A stretch of DNA of 64,000 nucleotides from Roseomonas aeriglobus (GTDB lineage Bacteria; Pseudomonadota; Alphaproteobacteria; Sphingomonadales; Sphingomonadaceae), in contig JAFHKN010000002.1 of NCBI GenBank assembly GCA_016937575.1, positions 1,984,001 to 2,048,000 on the forward strand, read 5' to 3'. A program made the translations under genes and the position numbers. The notes below the pieces were generated by a model. That model worked only from the letters and a program-made list of their open reading frames with translations. It did no database searches and was not told where the DNA came from. Shown in pieces: positions 33,113 to 41,600 of the stretch. Position 1 is the stretch's first letter, and each line of letters begins with the position of its first letter.

Positions 33113-33874
33113 TCAGGCGTCGCTGTCCGCTGTGACCTTGGCTCGCTTGCGCTCGGTGAACCAGATACCGATCAGCGCAAGTTCGTAGAGTAGCACCAGC
33201 GGCACCGCCAGCATCAGCTGCGACCCAACGTCCGGCGGCGTCAACACGGCGGCGATGCCGAATGCCCCGACAATGGCGTACCGGCGGGCACCGACCAGTT
33301 GCTTCCGGGTGACGATGCCGGCACGCTCCAGCAGCATCAGCAGAATCGGCAGCAGAAAGGAAATGCCGAACGCGAACAGGAACTGCATCACGAACGACAG
33401 GTACGGCCCCACAGTCGGAATCGCTTCCTGCTGCACGCCGCCCAGGTCACCCTGGTAACTCAGCAGGAAATGCACCGCGATCGGGATCGCCATGTAATAA
33501 GCGAGCGCCGCCCCCATGGTGAACAGCACCGGTGTGGCGAGCAGGAAGGGCAGCAGCGCCTTCTTCTCGTTGCGGTAGAGCCCCGGCGCGACGAACTGCC
33601 ACAGCTGCATCGCGATGACCGGGAAAGCCAGCATCATCGCCGCAAAGAACGCGACTTTGATTTGGACGAAGAACGCCTCGAACAGCTGCGTGAAGAAGAT
33701 CTTGTTCTGCCCGGCCTCGACCAGCGGGTGGACCAGAAACGAGAAGATCGGCCGCGCAAAGTAGAAACAGACGGCAAAGCCCAGAACGATCGCGAGGACG
33801 CAATACAGCAAGCGCCGGCGCAACTCGATCAGGTGGTCGAGCAGCGGGGCCTGGGTATCGTCGATGTCTCTCAT
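33113..33874 (-). CDS. tatC: Twin-arginine translocase subunit TatC
   Basis: 253-residue six-helix membrane protein that recognises twin-arginine signal peptides and nucleates the Tat pore. Family motifs: [16 protein letters not shown] at the start, [46 protein letters not shown] (read as two segments) and [21 protein letters not shown] at 33874 overlaps the tatB stop (ATGA). Last gene of a long minus-strand operon argS to tatC. Confidence 0.96.
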   Translation of the reverse strand: MRDIDDTQAPLLDHLIELRRRLLYCVLAIVLGFAVCFYFARPIFSFLVHPLVEAGQNKIFFTQLFEAFFVQIKVAFFAAMMLAFPVIAMQLWQFVAPGLYRNEKKALLPFLLATPVLFTMGAALAYYMAIPIAVHFLLSYQGDLGGVQQEAIPTVGPYLSFVMQFLFAFGISFLLPILLMLLERAGIVTRKQLVGARRYAIVGAFGIAAVLTPPDVGSQLMLAVPLVLLYELALIGIWFTERKRAKVTADSDA

Positions 33875-34323
33875 GACGGCGTCTTGTCGGCCGGCGGCGG
33901 GGCCGCGTCGGCGGGGGCGGGTTCGACGACGGGCTTTTCGACCATCACCGGCGGGTGCGGATGATCGTCGACCGTATCACGGACCGGATCGGCATCGGCG
34001 GGCGCGCTGTGGAAGACGGGCGCTTGCCCCGGCGTATGCGCGTCGACGCTGTCCTCCGGCGCCGGGAGCGCGGCGGGCGTGGGCGTCGCGGGATGCTCGC
34101 GCATGATCCGCGCATTCTCCTCCGCCCATTTCTTTTCCATCTCGGCCAATTCGGCCTCGCGCACCATCGAATCGAAGCCGGAGCGGAATTGTCGCGCGAC
34201 GCCGCGCGCCTTGCCGACCCAGTGGCCGACAAACCGCATCGCTTTCGGCAAATCCTTCGGTCCGATCACCAGCAGCGCGACGATCGCGACCAGCAGAAGT
34301 TCGGTAGGAGCTACGTCGAACAT
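33871..34323 (-). CDS. tatB: Twin-arginine translocase subunit TatB
   Basis: 150-residue Tat component: one N-terminal TM helix ([20 protein letters not shown]) including the Gly-Pro hinge, an amphipathic helix ([15 protein letters not shown]), and a long charged, Pro/Ala-rich C-terminus typical of alphaproteobacterial TatB. With TatC it forms the signal-peptide receptor. ATG at 34323; its stop overlaps the tatC start. Confidence 0.94.
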   Translation of the reverse strand: MFDVAPTELLLVAIVALLVIGPKDLPKAMRFVGHWVGKARGVARQFRSGFDSMVREAELAEMEKKWAEENARIMREHPATPTPAALPAPEDSVDAHTPGQAPVFHSAPADADPVRDTVDDHPHPPVMVEKPVVEPAPADAAPPPADKTPS

Positions 34324-34379
34324 TCAGACGCCCGACCGCGCCGGACACGGGCCGGCGCAGTGCTTCAGGAGGAGTGGAA

Positions 34380-34619
34380 TCAGCGGTCTTCGCGGACGCG
34401 CTCGGCCTCGGACTTGTAGGCGGGCTCGGCGGCCTTCTGTGCCTCGATCCGGGTGGGTTCCTTCGACGACGGCGTCTCGTCGTCCTCGGCCATGCCCTTC
34501 TTGAACTGCTTGATGCCCTTTGCGACGTCGCCCATCATGTTGGAGAAGCGGCTGCCGCCGAACAACAGGATGACGATCACGGCGACGACCAGCCAGTGAA
34601 CCAGACTCATGCTACCCAT
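34380..34619 (-). CDS. tatA: Twin-arginine translocase subunit TatA
   Basis: 79-residue pore-forming subunit: TM helix SLVHWLVVAVIVILLFGG, hinge, amphipathic helix SRFSNMMGDVAKGIKQFKKG, then a short acidic tail. The ATG at 34619 is chosen because AAGGAG lies six bases upstream on the minus strand. Genes lie in the order tatA-tatB-tatC after scpB. Confidence 0.95.
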   Translation of the reverse strand: MGSMSLVHWLVVAVIVILLFGGSRFSNMMGDVAKGIKQFKKGMAEDDETPSSKEPTRIEAQKAAEPAYKSEAERVREDR

Positions 34620-34645
34620 GATCAACTCCTTAAGTTGGGCTCCAC

Positions 34646-35221
34646 TTAGTCGTCCTCGTCGCTCTTTTCCACGGCATTCTCGAAGGCGAGGTCGACAGGA
34701 TCGAGCAGGCCCGCCGCGCGCAGGTCGTCCAGCCCCGGCAAGTCGCGGCGGCTGGCGAGGCCAAAGTGGCTGAGGAAGCCGGCCGTCGTTGCATAGGTTA
34801 GCGGTCGGCCGGGCACTTCGCGGCGGCCGGCGGGACGGATCCAGCCCGCCTCCAGCAGCACGTCGAGCGTGCCCTTGGCGACCTGAACCCCGCGGATCGC
34901 CTCGATTTCCGCGCGACTGACAGGCTCATGATAGGCGATGATCGCCAGCGTCTCGATACCTGCGCGGCTGAGCTTGCGCGTCTCTTCGCGGTCGCGACGC
35001 AGCAGATGGGCGAGATCCGCTGCGGTCTGAAAATGCCAGCGCCCACCGCGCTCGACCAATTCGATGCCCCGCCCCGCATAGCGTTCGACCAGGGCGGCAA
35101 GCGCGCCCGCCACGTCCGCCTGCGTACCGACATGCAGTCCGATGTCGTGCGCCGTCAGCGGCGCCTCCGCAGCGAACAGCACCGCTTCGACCGCGCGTTC
35201 GAGCGAGTCGGCCGGTGTCAC
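34646..35221 (-). CDS. scpB: Segregation and condensation protein ScpB
   Basis: 191-residue winged-helix kleisin partner of the SMC-ScpAB condensin. Motifs include VEAVLFAAEAPLTAHDIG, the LSRAGIETLAIIAYHEPVSR hallmark and EAIRGVQVAKGTLDVLLEAG, YATTAGFLSHFGL. The GTG start at 35221 overlaps the scpA stop (GTGA), coupling the two kleisin subunits. Confidence 0.94.
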   Translation of the reverse strand: MTPADSLERAVEAVLFAAEAPLTAHDIGLHVGTQADVAGALAALVERYAGRGIELVERGGRWHFQTAADLAHLLRRDREETRKLSRAGIETLAIIAYHEPVSRAEIEAIRGVQVAKGTLDVLLEAGWIRPAGRREVPGRPLTYATTAGFLSHFGLASRRDLPGLDDLRAAGLLDPVDLAFENAVEKSDEDD

Positions 35222-35943
35222 GAGGCGGCCCGCAGGTACAGCGGTGCGAAGGGCGCGGCCTGGCGCAAGTCGACCTTACCCTGTTTGGCGAGTTCGAGGG
35301 CAGCCACGAAGCTGGAGGCGAGCGCGGACTTGCGATAGGCGCCGGTTGCCTCGCCAGGCAGGAATTTCTCGATCATCGCCCATGTGACATGAGTTTCGAG
35401 GAGGGCAGATACGCGGGCCAGCGCCTCCTCCAGCGTCATGACATCACGATGAGCGACGACGTGCATCACCGGCCGGGATCGTGCACTGATCCGCCCGTAA
35501 GCCGTTATTAAGTCATAGATTTCCGCTTCCCACGTCGCATGCCGGACGGTGCGCAATCCTTCGGGCGCGCCGCGGCGGAAGACGTCGCGGCCGAGCCGAT
35601 CGCGGGTCATCAGCCGGGCACCGGCCTCCCGCATCGCATTCAGCCGTTCGAGGCGGAGTTGCAGGCGCAGCGCCAGATCTTCGGGGCTCGGCGTTTCCTC
35701 CGGGTCGCGCGGCAGCAGCAGCGCCGACTTGAGATAGGCGAGCCATGCCGCCATCACGAGATAATCGGCCGCGACCTCGAGCTTCAACGACCGCGCCTGG
35801 TCGAGGAACGCCAGATATTGCTCGACCAGCGCCAGGATCGAAATCGCCTTCAGGTCGACCTTCTGGTTTCGCGCGAGCGCCAGCAGCAGGTCGAGCGGCC
35901 CTTCCCACCCGTCGAGGTCGAGTGTGAGGGTGTCAGCGTCCAT
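35218..35943 (-). CDS. scpA: Segregation and condensation protein ScpA
   Basis: 241-residue kleisin that bridges SMC heads. N-terminal signature LDLDGWEGPLDLLLALARNQ and QYLAFLDQARSLKLEVAADY, a middle acidic stretch (RDPEETPSPEDLALRL), and a C-terminal winged-helix ending SSFVAALELAKQGKVDLRQ. ATG at 35943 (MDADTLTLDL); an upstream extension of the frame overlaps nagZ and is rejected. It begins 4 bases after nagZ. Confidence 0.94.
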   Translation of the reverse strand: MDADTLTLDLDGWEGPLDLLLALARNQKVDLKAISILALVEQYLAFLDQARSLKLEVAADYLVMAAWLAYLKSALLLPRDPEETPSPEDLALRLQLRLERLNAMREAGARLMTRDRLGRDVFRRGAPEGLRTVRHATWEAEIYDLITAYGRISARSRPVMHVVAHRDVMTLEEALARVSALLETHVTWAMIEKFLPGEATGAYRKSALASSFVAALELAKQGKVDLRQAAPFAPLYLRAAS

Positions 35944-35947
35944 CGTG

Positions 35948-36952
35948 TCAGGCAAGCGCCAGGAACGAGTCCCGCCGTGCGATCGCCTCGGCAAAGTCGA
36001 CGCCCCCGGGCGCCGCGACACTCGCCATCGCGCGGTCGAGGCGCGCACGCGCCGCATCCGAAATTTCGTCGACCCGCCCGGCGATCTCGACCATCTCGTC
36101 CATCCGCGCCCAGCAGTCGAGCACCACGTCGCACCCCGCCGCCAACGCTGCCGCCGCCTTCTCGCCCGGCGTGCCCGACAAGGCCTTCATATCGATATCG
36201 TCGGTCATCAGCAGACCGTCGAAGCCGATCCGGCTGCGGATGACGTCGGCGATGACCGTCGGCGACAGCGTCGCCGGATGCTCGGCGTCCCAAGCCTTGA
36301 ATACGACGTGGCAGGTCATGCCCATCGGGGCGTGAGCGAGCGTGCGGAACGGCCGGATGTCTTCCTCCAGTTCGGCGTCCGACGCGTCGACCACGGGAAG
36401 TTCGTAATGGCTGTCGACGCCGGCGCGACCGTGGCCCGGCATATGTTTGATGACGCCCACCACGCCCGCCTTTGCCAGCCCGTCGAGCATCGCCCGACCG
36501 AGCGCGGCGACCTGCATTGCGTCGCCACCATAGGCGCGGTCGGCGATGGCACCGACGGTGTCGGGAAATCGCCGGTCGAGCATGGGCGCGCAATCGACGG
36601 TGATTCCGACCTCCGCCAGCATTGCGCCCAGCGCCTCTCCGTTCGCGCATGCAGCGGCGATGGCCGAGGCGGGTGCGGTGTCGTACAGCGCGTCGAACGC
36701 CGGGCCGGCGGGAAAAGCGGGCCATTCAGGCGGCTTCATCCGCGCGACGCGGCCGCCCTCCTGATCGATCAGGATCGGCAGGCGGTCGTTGCCGGAAAGC
36801 TCCCGCAATTCTGCCGTCAACGCAGAGAGTTGCGCCCGGTCCTGAACATTGCGTCCGAACAGGATGTAGCCGACCGGATCGGCCTCGCGAAAGAAGGCGC
36901 GTTCGTCGGCGGTAAGCGTCAGGCCCGACAGGCCGTAGATGACTGGCTTCAT
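35948..36952 (-). CDS. nagZ: Beta-N-acetylhexosaminidase NagZ (GH3)
   Basis: 334-residue cytosolic glycosidase of peptidoglycan recycling, releasing GlcNAc from GlcNAc-anhydroMur-peptides. GH3 motifs: GYILFGRNVQDRAQL, PILIDQEGGRVARM, the general-acid loop KHMPGHGRAGVDSHYELP, and the nucleophile Asp in FDGLLMTDDIDM. ATG at 36952 (MKPVIYGLSG) chosen over an upstream extension that would run through repeat family A. Placed in the argS-SPOR-nagZ-scpAB order conserved in alphaproteobacteria. Confidence 0.94.
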   Translation of the reverse strand: MKPVIYGLSGLTLTADERAFFREADPVGYILFGRNVQDRAQLSALTAELRELSGNDRLPILIDQEGGRVARMKPPEWPAFPAGPAFDALYDTAPASAIAAACANGEALGAMLAEVGITVDCAPMLDRRFPDTVGAIADRAYGGDAMQVAALGRAMLDGLAKAGVVGVIKHMPGHGRAGVDSHYELPVVDASDAELEEDIRPFRTLAHAPMGMTCHVVFKAWDAEHPATLSPTVIADVIRSRIGFDGLLMTDDIDMKALSGTPGEKAAAALAAGCDVVLDCWARMDEMVEIAGRVDEISDAARARLDRAMASVAAPGGVDFAEAIARRDSFLALA

Positions 36953-37021
36953 GACAGCGGCTTTAGCGGGGAAGTGCTTGGGCAGGCAAATCGGTTGAGG
37001 GGGTCGTGCCCCCTTCCCAAA

Positions 37022-37117
37022 CGTCATCCCCGCGCAGGCGGGGATCAATAGTCGCTGAGCGTCGTGAGACTCATCGCCGTCAGCCAGAATTTATCCCCGC
37101 CTCCGCGGGGATGATGA
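37022..37117. repeat. Palindromic repeat, family A
   Basis: Copy in the 342-bp gap between the SPOR gene and nagZ. Left arm CGTCATCCCCGCGCAGGCGGGG and right arm CCCCGCCTCCGCGGGGATGA, with CCGTCAGCCAGAATTTAT in the middle. Orientation and size match 7741-7836. No gene is visible in this gap beyond this repeat and the family B copy. Confidence 0.8.
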
Positions 37118-37180
37118 TGATGGACGGAATGCCAGGGTGAGCGGCTTTGGGACGATCAGGCTAAAAAAGCCCAACCCAGC

Positions 37181-37276
37181 CGTTCGCCCTGAGCTTTTCG
37201 AAGGGCCGTTCTTTAAACCGCAAGCTTCTCGCTCCGGGCACAAAGAACGGTGCTTCGACAAGCTCAGCACCAACGG
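37181..37276. repeat. Palindromic repeat, family B (GCCCTGAGC..TTCGAAGGGC type)
   Basis: Left arm CGTTCGCCCTGAGCTTTTCG..AAGGGC (37181-37206) and right arm GTGCTTCGACAAGCTCAGCAC..CAACGG (37250-37276) are imperfect inverted copies. Inner arms CCGTTCTTT (37206-37214) and AAAGAACGG (37242-37250) are perfect. A degenerate copy precedes obgE near 9351. Function unknown. Confidence 0.75.
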
Positions 37277-37294
37277 GGAGAAGGACTCAACCCC

Positions 37295-38035
37295 TCAATT
37301 CGGAACGAAGCAGGCCTCACCCGCGACCTTCAGCCGCCCGCAGATCGTCGTTGCATTGCCGTTGCTGCCGGCATTCACCCGCAGACGATACACGGTTGCG
37401 CCCTTCACATCGGCCTTTTCGATCGACTTGCCCAGGTTCGCGACATAGGCGAACCGCTTCGACAATGCCTCCCAGGCGGTGTTCGCCGCTGCCTCGGACG
37501 GGAAGGAGCCGAGCTGGACCAGCGCACCGCCACCGCCGCCGGTGTTCGACTTGGGCAGCGGGACGCCCGGTGCTTGCGCGGTCAGGCGACCGCTGGGCGC
37601 CGGCGGAACGGCGGCGACGACGCGGGCCGCCCCTTCGGTCGGCTTCACCTTCGGCGTCGCGGTCTTGCCGGCAACCGGCGCTTCGGGCACCGCGCGGGTG
37701 TCGATCGCGCCGGTCGCGGTCGCCCCTTCCGACGTTCGAAACACGCTATCGCCCTGGCCATCGACCTTCATGCCGCCAGGCGTGTCGGGCTTGACCTTGT
37801 AGTCGCCGTCCTGCGCCGTGATCAGTTCGCCGGAGCCGGTGGTGCCCGAGCTGCCGCCATAACGCTGATAGGCCCATACGCCGGTCGCGATCAGCGCCAG
37901 GACGATAACGGCGATCGCCAGGATGCGAAGCAGCGACGGCCCCTCGCTGTAATTGTCGTCGGCGGACTCGAGCCAGGGGAGCCGATCGTCCTCGGCAAGA
38001 ACCGGGCGACCGCTGCTCTCGTTACCGATGCTCAC
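37295..38035 (-). CDS. SPOR domain-containing membrane protein
   Basis: 246 residues: acidic cytosolic N-terminus, one TM helix at ~29-51 (LRILAIAVIVLALIATGVWA), a Pro/Ala/Thr-rich periplasmic linker, and a C-terminal SPOR domain (~170-246: ALVQLGSFPSEAAANTAWEA, RLRVNAGSNGNATTIC). SPOR domains bind denuded glycan strands at the division septum. GTG start at 38035 overlaps the argS stop (GTGA). Comparable to the FtsN/DedD-like SPOR proteins of alphaproteobacteria, though without certain orthology. Confidence 0.85.
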   Translation of the reverse strand: MSIGNESSGRPVLAEDDRLPWLESADDNYSEGPSLLRILAIAVIVLALIATGVWAYQRYGGSSGTTGSGELITAQDGDYKVKPDTPGGMKVDGQGDSVFRTSEGATATGAIDTRAVPEAPVAGKTATPKVKPTEGAARVVAAVPPAPSGRLTAQAPGVPLPKSNTGGGGGALVQLGSFPSEAAANTAWEALSKRFAYVANLGKSIEKADVKGATVYRLRVNAGSNGNATTICGRLKVAGEACFVPN

Positions 38036-39765
38036 CCGCCCATCTCCTCGACTGCCTCGACCCCCATGATCGCAAGCCCGCCCCGGATAACCTGACCGAC
38101 CGCGTCGGCCAAGAACAGTCGCGCCGCCGTGGTCTCGACGTCGTCGACCAGCAGGAATCGCCGCGACGGATCGTCATTACCCTGATTCCACAGAGCATGA
38201 AACTCCGCAGCCAAGTCATAGAGATAAAAAGCGATTCTATGCGGCTCGCGCGCCGCCGCCGCCCCTTCGGCGACACGTGGGAACTGCGCCATGCGCTTCA
38301 CCAGCGCGAGCTCCGCCGTATCAAGCCGGGACAGATCGGCCTGTGCCGGCAGCGTGATCCCCGCCTCTTTCGCGCGGCGGTGCAGCGAATGGATGCGCGC
38401 GTGGGCGTAGTTCACGTAGAAGACCGGATTGTCCTTCGACGCCTCCACCACCTTGGCGAAGTCGAAATCCATCTGCGCATCGGCCTTGCGGGTCAGCATG
38501 GTGAAGCGCACCACGTCCTTGCCCACTTCGCGCACGACGTCGGCCAGCGTCACGAAATTGCCCGCGCGCTTCGACATCTTCACCGGCTCGCCCGCCCGCA
38601 GCAGGCGCACCATCTGGACCAGCTTCACGTCGAAGCGCGTCTTGCCTTCGGTCAGCGCGGCGACCGCCGCCTGGATGCGCTTGACGGTGCCGGCGTGATC
38701 CGCGCCCCAGATGTCGATCAGCTGGTCCGCGCTCTGCGCCTTCTGGAAGTGATAGGCGAGGTCCGCGCCGAAATAGGTCCAGGTCCCGTCCGACTTCTTG
38801 ATCGGGCGGTCCTGGTCGTCGCCGAACTTCGTCGAGCGGAACAGCGGCAGCTCGACCGGCTCCCAATCCTCGGGCGTTTCGCCCTTCGGCGCCTCGAGCA
38901 CGCCGTCATAGACGAGGTCGCGCGCGCGCAGCCACGCCTCGGCGGCCTCGGGCTTGCCGGCGGCCTGCAGCTCGGCCTCGGACGCGAAGACGTCGTGATG
39001 GATGCCGAGCAGCGCGAGGTCGGCCTTGATGAGATCCATCATCGCGTCGACGGTCTTCACGCGGAACGTCGCGAGCCATTCGCTCTCCGGAGCATCGACA
39101 TAACGGTCGCCGAATTCGGCAGCGAGCGTCTGCCCGATCGGGATCAGGTAATCGCCCGGATACAGCCCCTCGGGCACGGCACCGACGTCCTCGCCCAGCG
39201 CCTCGCGATACCGTAGATGCGCCGAGCGGGCGAGCGTCTGCACCTGGCTGCCCGCGTCGTTGATGACATATTCGCGAATGACCTTGTGCCCGACGAAGGC
39301 GAGCAGGTTGGCGAGCGCATCGCCCACCACCGCCCCGCGGCAATGGCCCATGTGCATCGGCCCCGTGGGGTTGGCCGACACATATTCGACGTTGACGGTA
39401 ATGCCCGCACCGACGCTCGATTTGCCGTAGTCGTCGCCAGCCGCGACGATGCCCGCAAGCTCGTCGCGCCATGTCGCGTCGTCCAGCGTCAGGTTGATGA
39501 AGCCCGGCCCTGCCACCGTGACGCTCGACACGCCGGGGATCGCGCGCAGTTCGCCGGCCAGGGCCTCGGCCAGCGCGCGCGGATTGGTGCCGGCGGGCTT
39601 GGCCAGCACCATCGCGGCGTTGGTCGCGAGGTCACCGTGGCTCGCATCGCGCGGCGGCTCGACCGTGATCGCGCGTCGCTCCAGCCCCGCCGGCAGCTGT
39701 CCCGATGCGACGAGGGCATCAAGAGCGGAATCGATATGGGCGGCAAAGCGCGGATAGAGTGTCAT
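38032..39765 (-). CDS. argS: Arginine--tRNA ligase
   Basis: 577-residue class I aminoacyl-tRNA synthetase. N-terminal Add1 domain, HIGH-type motif SANPTGPMHMGHCRG, the catalytic KMSK-type motif PVKMSKRAGNFV, and a C-terminal DALR anticodon-binding domain (FYLYDLAAEFHALWNQG). Start at the ATG at 39765 (MTLYPRFAAHID), giving the usual length; an upstream extension is unconserved. First gene of the minus-strand run to tatC; its stop overlaps the SPOR gene start. Confidence 0.97.
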   Translation of the reverse strand: MTLYPRFAAHIDSALDALVASGQLPAGLERRAITVEPPRDASHGDLATNAAMVLAKPAGTNPRALAEALAGELRAIPGVSSVTVAGPGFINLTLDDATWRDELAGIVAAGDDYGKSSVGAGITVNVEYVSANPTGPMHMGHCRGAVVGDALANLLAFVGHKVIREYVINDAGSQVQTLARSAHLRYREALGEDVGAVPEGLYPGDYLIPIGQTLAAEFGDRYVDAPESEWLATFRVKTVDAMMDLIKADLALLGIHHDVFASEAELQAAGKPEAAEAWLRARDLVYDGVLEAPKGETPEDWEPVELPLFRSTKFGDDQDRPIKKSDGTWTYFGADLAYHFQKAQSADQLIDIWGADHAGTVKRIQAAVAALTEGKTRFDVKLVQMVRLLRAGEPVKMSKRAGNFVTLADVVREVGKDVVRFTMLTRKADAQMDFDFAKVVEASKDNPVFYVNYAHARIHSLHRRAKEAGITLPAQADLSRLDTAELALVKRMAQFPRVAEGAAAAREPHRIAFYLYDLAAEFHALWNQGNDDPSRRFLLVDDVETTAARLFLADAVGQVIRGGLAIMGVEAVEEMGG

Positions 39766-39944
39766 AGCACGCAGGCGCTTACGGGCGGTGGCGTCGCATC
39801 GCAAGCACCGGCCGCTCCGCAGTTGCAGGAATTGCAATCGCGATCGCAACACGTGCGATTGTCCCTATGTTGCAGTGCAATATGATCCAGATGTCAGACG
39901 GGAACCGCGATCGACGCTTCCCCGACATCATTCGGAGACCTGCT

Positions 39945-40253
39945 ATGTTCAAGCTGCTCAGCATCATCGCGACCCCTGCTCTCGCCCTTGTTGCCACCGC
40001 TGGCATCGCCGGCGAGCCGACGAAGAGCTTCACGCACGACGGCGTCACCTATCGTTACGAAAGCACCAAGACGGCAGACGGGGCTACCGTTCTGACCGGC
40101 ACCGCGCTGCCGCAGGGCGACGCGTTCCGCCTGGTCGTCCGCAACGGTGTCGTCACCGGCCACGCCGGCGCCCGCCCGGTCCGCTTCTCGGTCGCATCGG
40201 CCAAGGGTGCCCTCGCCCGTGGCACCGCCGACCGCACCGCCAGCGCGGACTGA
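39945..40253 (+). CDS. Small exported protein of unknown function
   Basis: 102 residues. An N-terminal signal (FKLLSIIATPALALVATAGI-AGE) is followed by a basic/polar mature domain (KSFTHDGVTYRYESTKTAD, LPQGDAFRLVVRNGVVTGHA) with beta-strand character. ATG at 39945, with GGAGA about 9 bases upstream; upstream in-frame codons are less likely. Divergent from argS, followed by a palindromic repeat. No family recognised. Confidence 0.65.
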   Translation: MFKLLSIIATPALALVATAGIAGEPTKSFTHDGVTYRYESTKTADGATVLTGTALPQGDAFRLVVRNGVVTGHAGARPVRFSVASAKGALARGTADRTASAD

Positions 40254-40256
40254 TCC

Positions 40257-40441
40257 CCCTCCTCCCCTGCCAGGGGAGGTCGCAGGCCAAAGGCCTGACG
40301 GAGGGGAACGGCAGGTCGATCCCGCCCCGCGGGACCTCAGATTGCCGGGGGCAATCTAACCTGCCGTCCGCTCGCGATAGCGGGACACCCCTCCACCATG
40401 CTGCGCGCGGGCCCCCTCCTCTTGCCGGGGAGGATCGCGGT
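40257..40441. repeat. Palindromic repeat, family C (composite copy)
   Basis: About 185 bp between the small exported protein and the DUF1501 gene. It contains CCCCTCCTCCCCTGCCAGGG, GGCCAAAGGCC, the inverted pair AACGGCAGGT / ACCTGCCGT, a CAGATTGCCGGGGGCAATCT hairpin, CGCTCGCGATAGCG, and the terminal half of a family C unit (ACCCCTCCACCATGCTGCGC, then GGGCCCCCTCCTC). Apparently two fused or nested family C elements. Confidence 0.7.
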
Positions 40442-40453
40442 CCCCGTTCGAGG

Positions 40454-41596
40454 CTACGCCAGCCCCTCGACCGCCTTCACCGCTCCCGCCTTCGGGAAGA
40501 GCGCTGCGACGGTGCGGGCCGGATCGATCCCGAAGTGCGACGCCGCAGCGCCTGCGATGAAGCCGTCCAGGCTGGTCGTCGGCTTGAGGTCGCGGCCTTC
40601 GAACAAGTTCGCCGGCGTAAGTCCCGGCCAGTCGGCCAGCACCCGGCCGCCCTTCACCCCGCCGCCGAACAGCATCGCCGCCGATGCCGTGCCGTGATCG
40701 GTGCCGCCGGTGCCGTTAACGGCGACGGTGCGGCCGAATTCGGTGGCGACCAGCACCATCGTTTCCTTCCACGCCGGGCCCATGCCCGTCTTGATGGCGG
40801 CGATCATCGCGTCGAGGCCCCGCAACTGCCCTGCGAGCCGGGCTTGCTGGCCGCTGTGCGTGTCCCAGCCGCCTGTCTCTATCATCGCGATGCGCGCCCC
40901 GTCGGGCGGAGCGAGCAGCTTGGCTGCCAATGCGCCGGTCGCCGCCGCGTTGCGGCCATCGTCGGCGGCGATATCTCCAGTCAGGTTGCGCGTCGCCATC
41001 GCCTGTTCCCACAAGCCATGCAGTTGCGCGTCGCCGGCGTAGAGGTGTGTCACCCGCGCCAGCAGGTCGTCGGTCGCATCGGGCAGCACGGACGGGGCAT
41101 AGGACGCGACCTCGACCCGCCCCCGGAGCGCCATCGGCACCGTCGCCGCGATGGCGATGGCACGCGTATCGCCCTGCGGCAGGACCGTCAGCAGGCGGTT
41201 GAGCCATCCGTCCTTGACCGCATAGGCCTGCGCTCCGCCGGTCTCGAGTACATTCTGACCGTCGAAGTGCGAACGGTCACGGTATGGCGATGCGATGGCG
41301 TGTGCGAACAGCGCCTCGCCGCTGCGGTACATGGCCGCCGATTGCGCGAGCATCGGATGCAGCCCGAACATGCCGTCGAGCTTCTGAAACGGCCCGTCGG
41401 CGAGCACGCCCCGCGCCGCGGCATAGGCCGGGTCGGCATAAGGCACGAGCGTGCCGAGCCCGTCGGCGGCACCGCGCTGAATGACGAACACGAAGCGCCT
41501 GGTCGTCGGCGCGGCGGCGAAAGCGATCCGCGGGGCGAAGGTCGCACCCAGCATGGCGAGGCCCGCGGACGAAACGACATGTCGACGCGTGACCAT
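40454..41596 (-). CDS. DUF1501 domain protein, probable Tat substrate
   Basis: 380-residue exported protein of the DUF1501 (alkaline-phosphatase/sulfatase-like) family. The N-terminus MVTRRHVVSSAGLAMLGATF contains a twin-arginine signal (TRRHVV), so export through the TatABC system encoded in this window is expected. Family motifs: VFVIQRGAADGLGTLVPY, IALTETGGWDTHS-like MIETGGWDTHSGQQ, EFGRTVAVNGTGGTDHGTAS. It follows the DUF1800 gene by 4 bases; the two are usually paired. Biochemical role not established. Confidence 0.88.
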   Translation of the reverse strand: MVTRRHVVSSAGLAMLGATFAPRIAFAAAPTTRRFVFVIQRGAADGLGTLVPYADPAYAAARGVLADGPFQKLDGMFGLHPMLAQSAAMYRSGEALFAHAIASPYRDRSHFDGQNVLETGGAQAYAVKDGWLNRLLTVLPQGDTRAIAIAATVPMALRGRVEVASYAPSVLPDATDDLLARVTHLYAGDAQLHGLWEQAMATRNLTGDIAADDGRNAAATGALAAKLLAPPDGARIAMIETGGWDTHSGQQARLAGQLRGLDAMIAAIKTGMGPAWKETMVLVATEFGRTVAVNGTGGTDHGTASAAMLFGGGVKGGRVLADWPGLTPANLFEGRDLKPTTSLDGFIAGAAASHFGIDPARTVAALFPKAGAVKAVEGLA

Positions 41597-41600
41597 GGGC

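Noticed and set aside
39901..39925. GGAACCGCGATCGACGCTTC considered as another EcfG promoter before the small exported protein
   Set aside because: No GTT at 16-17 base spacing from GGAAC.
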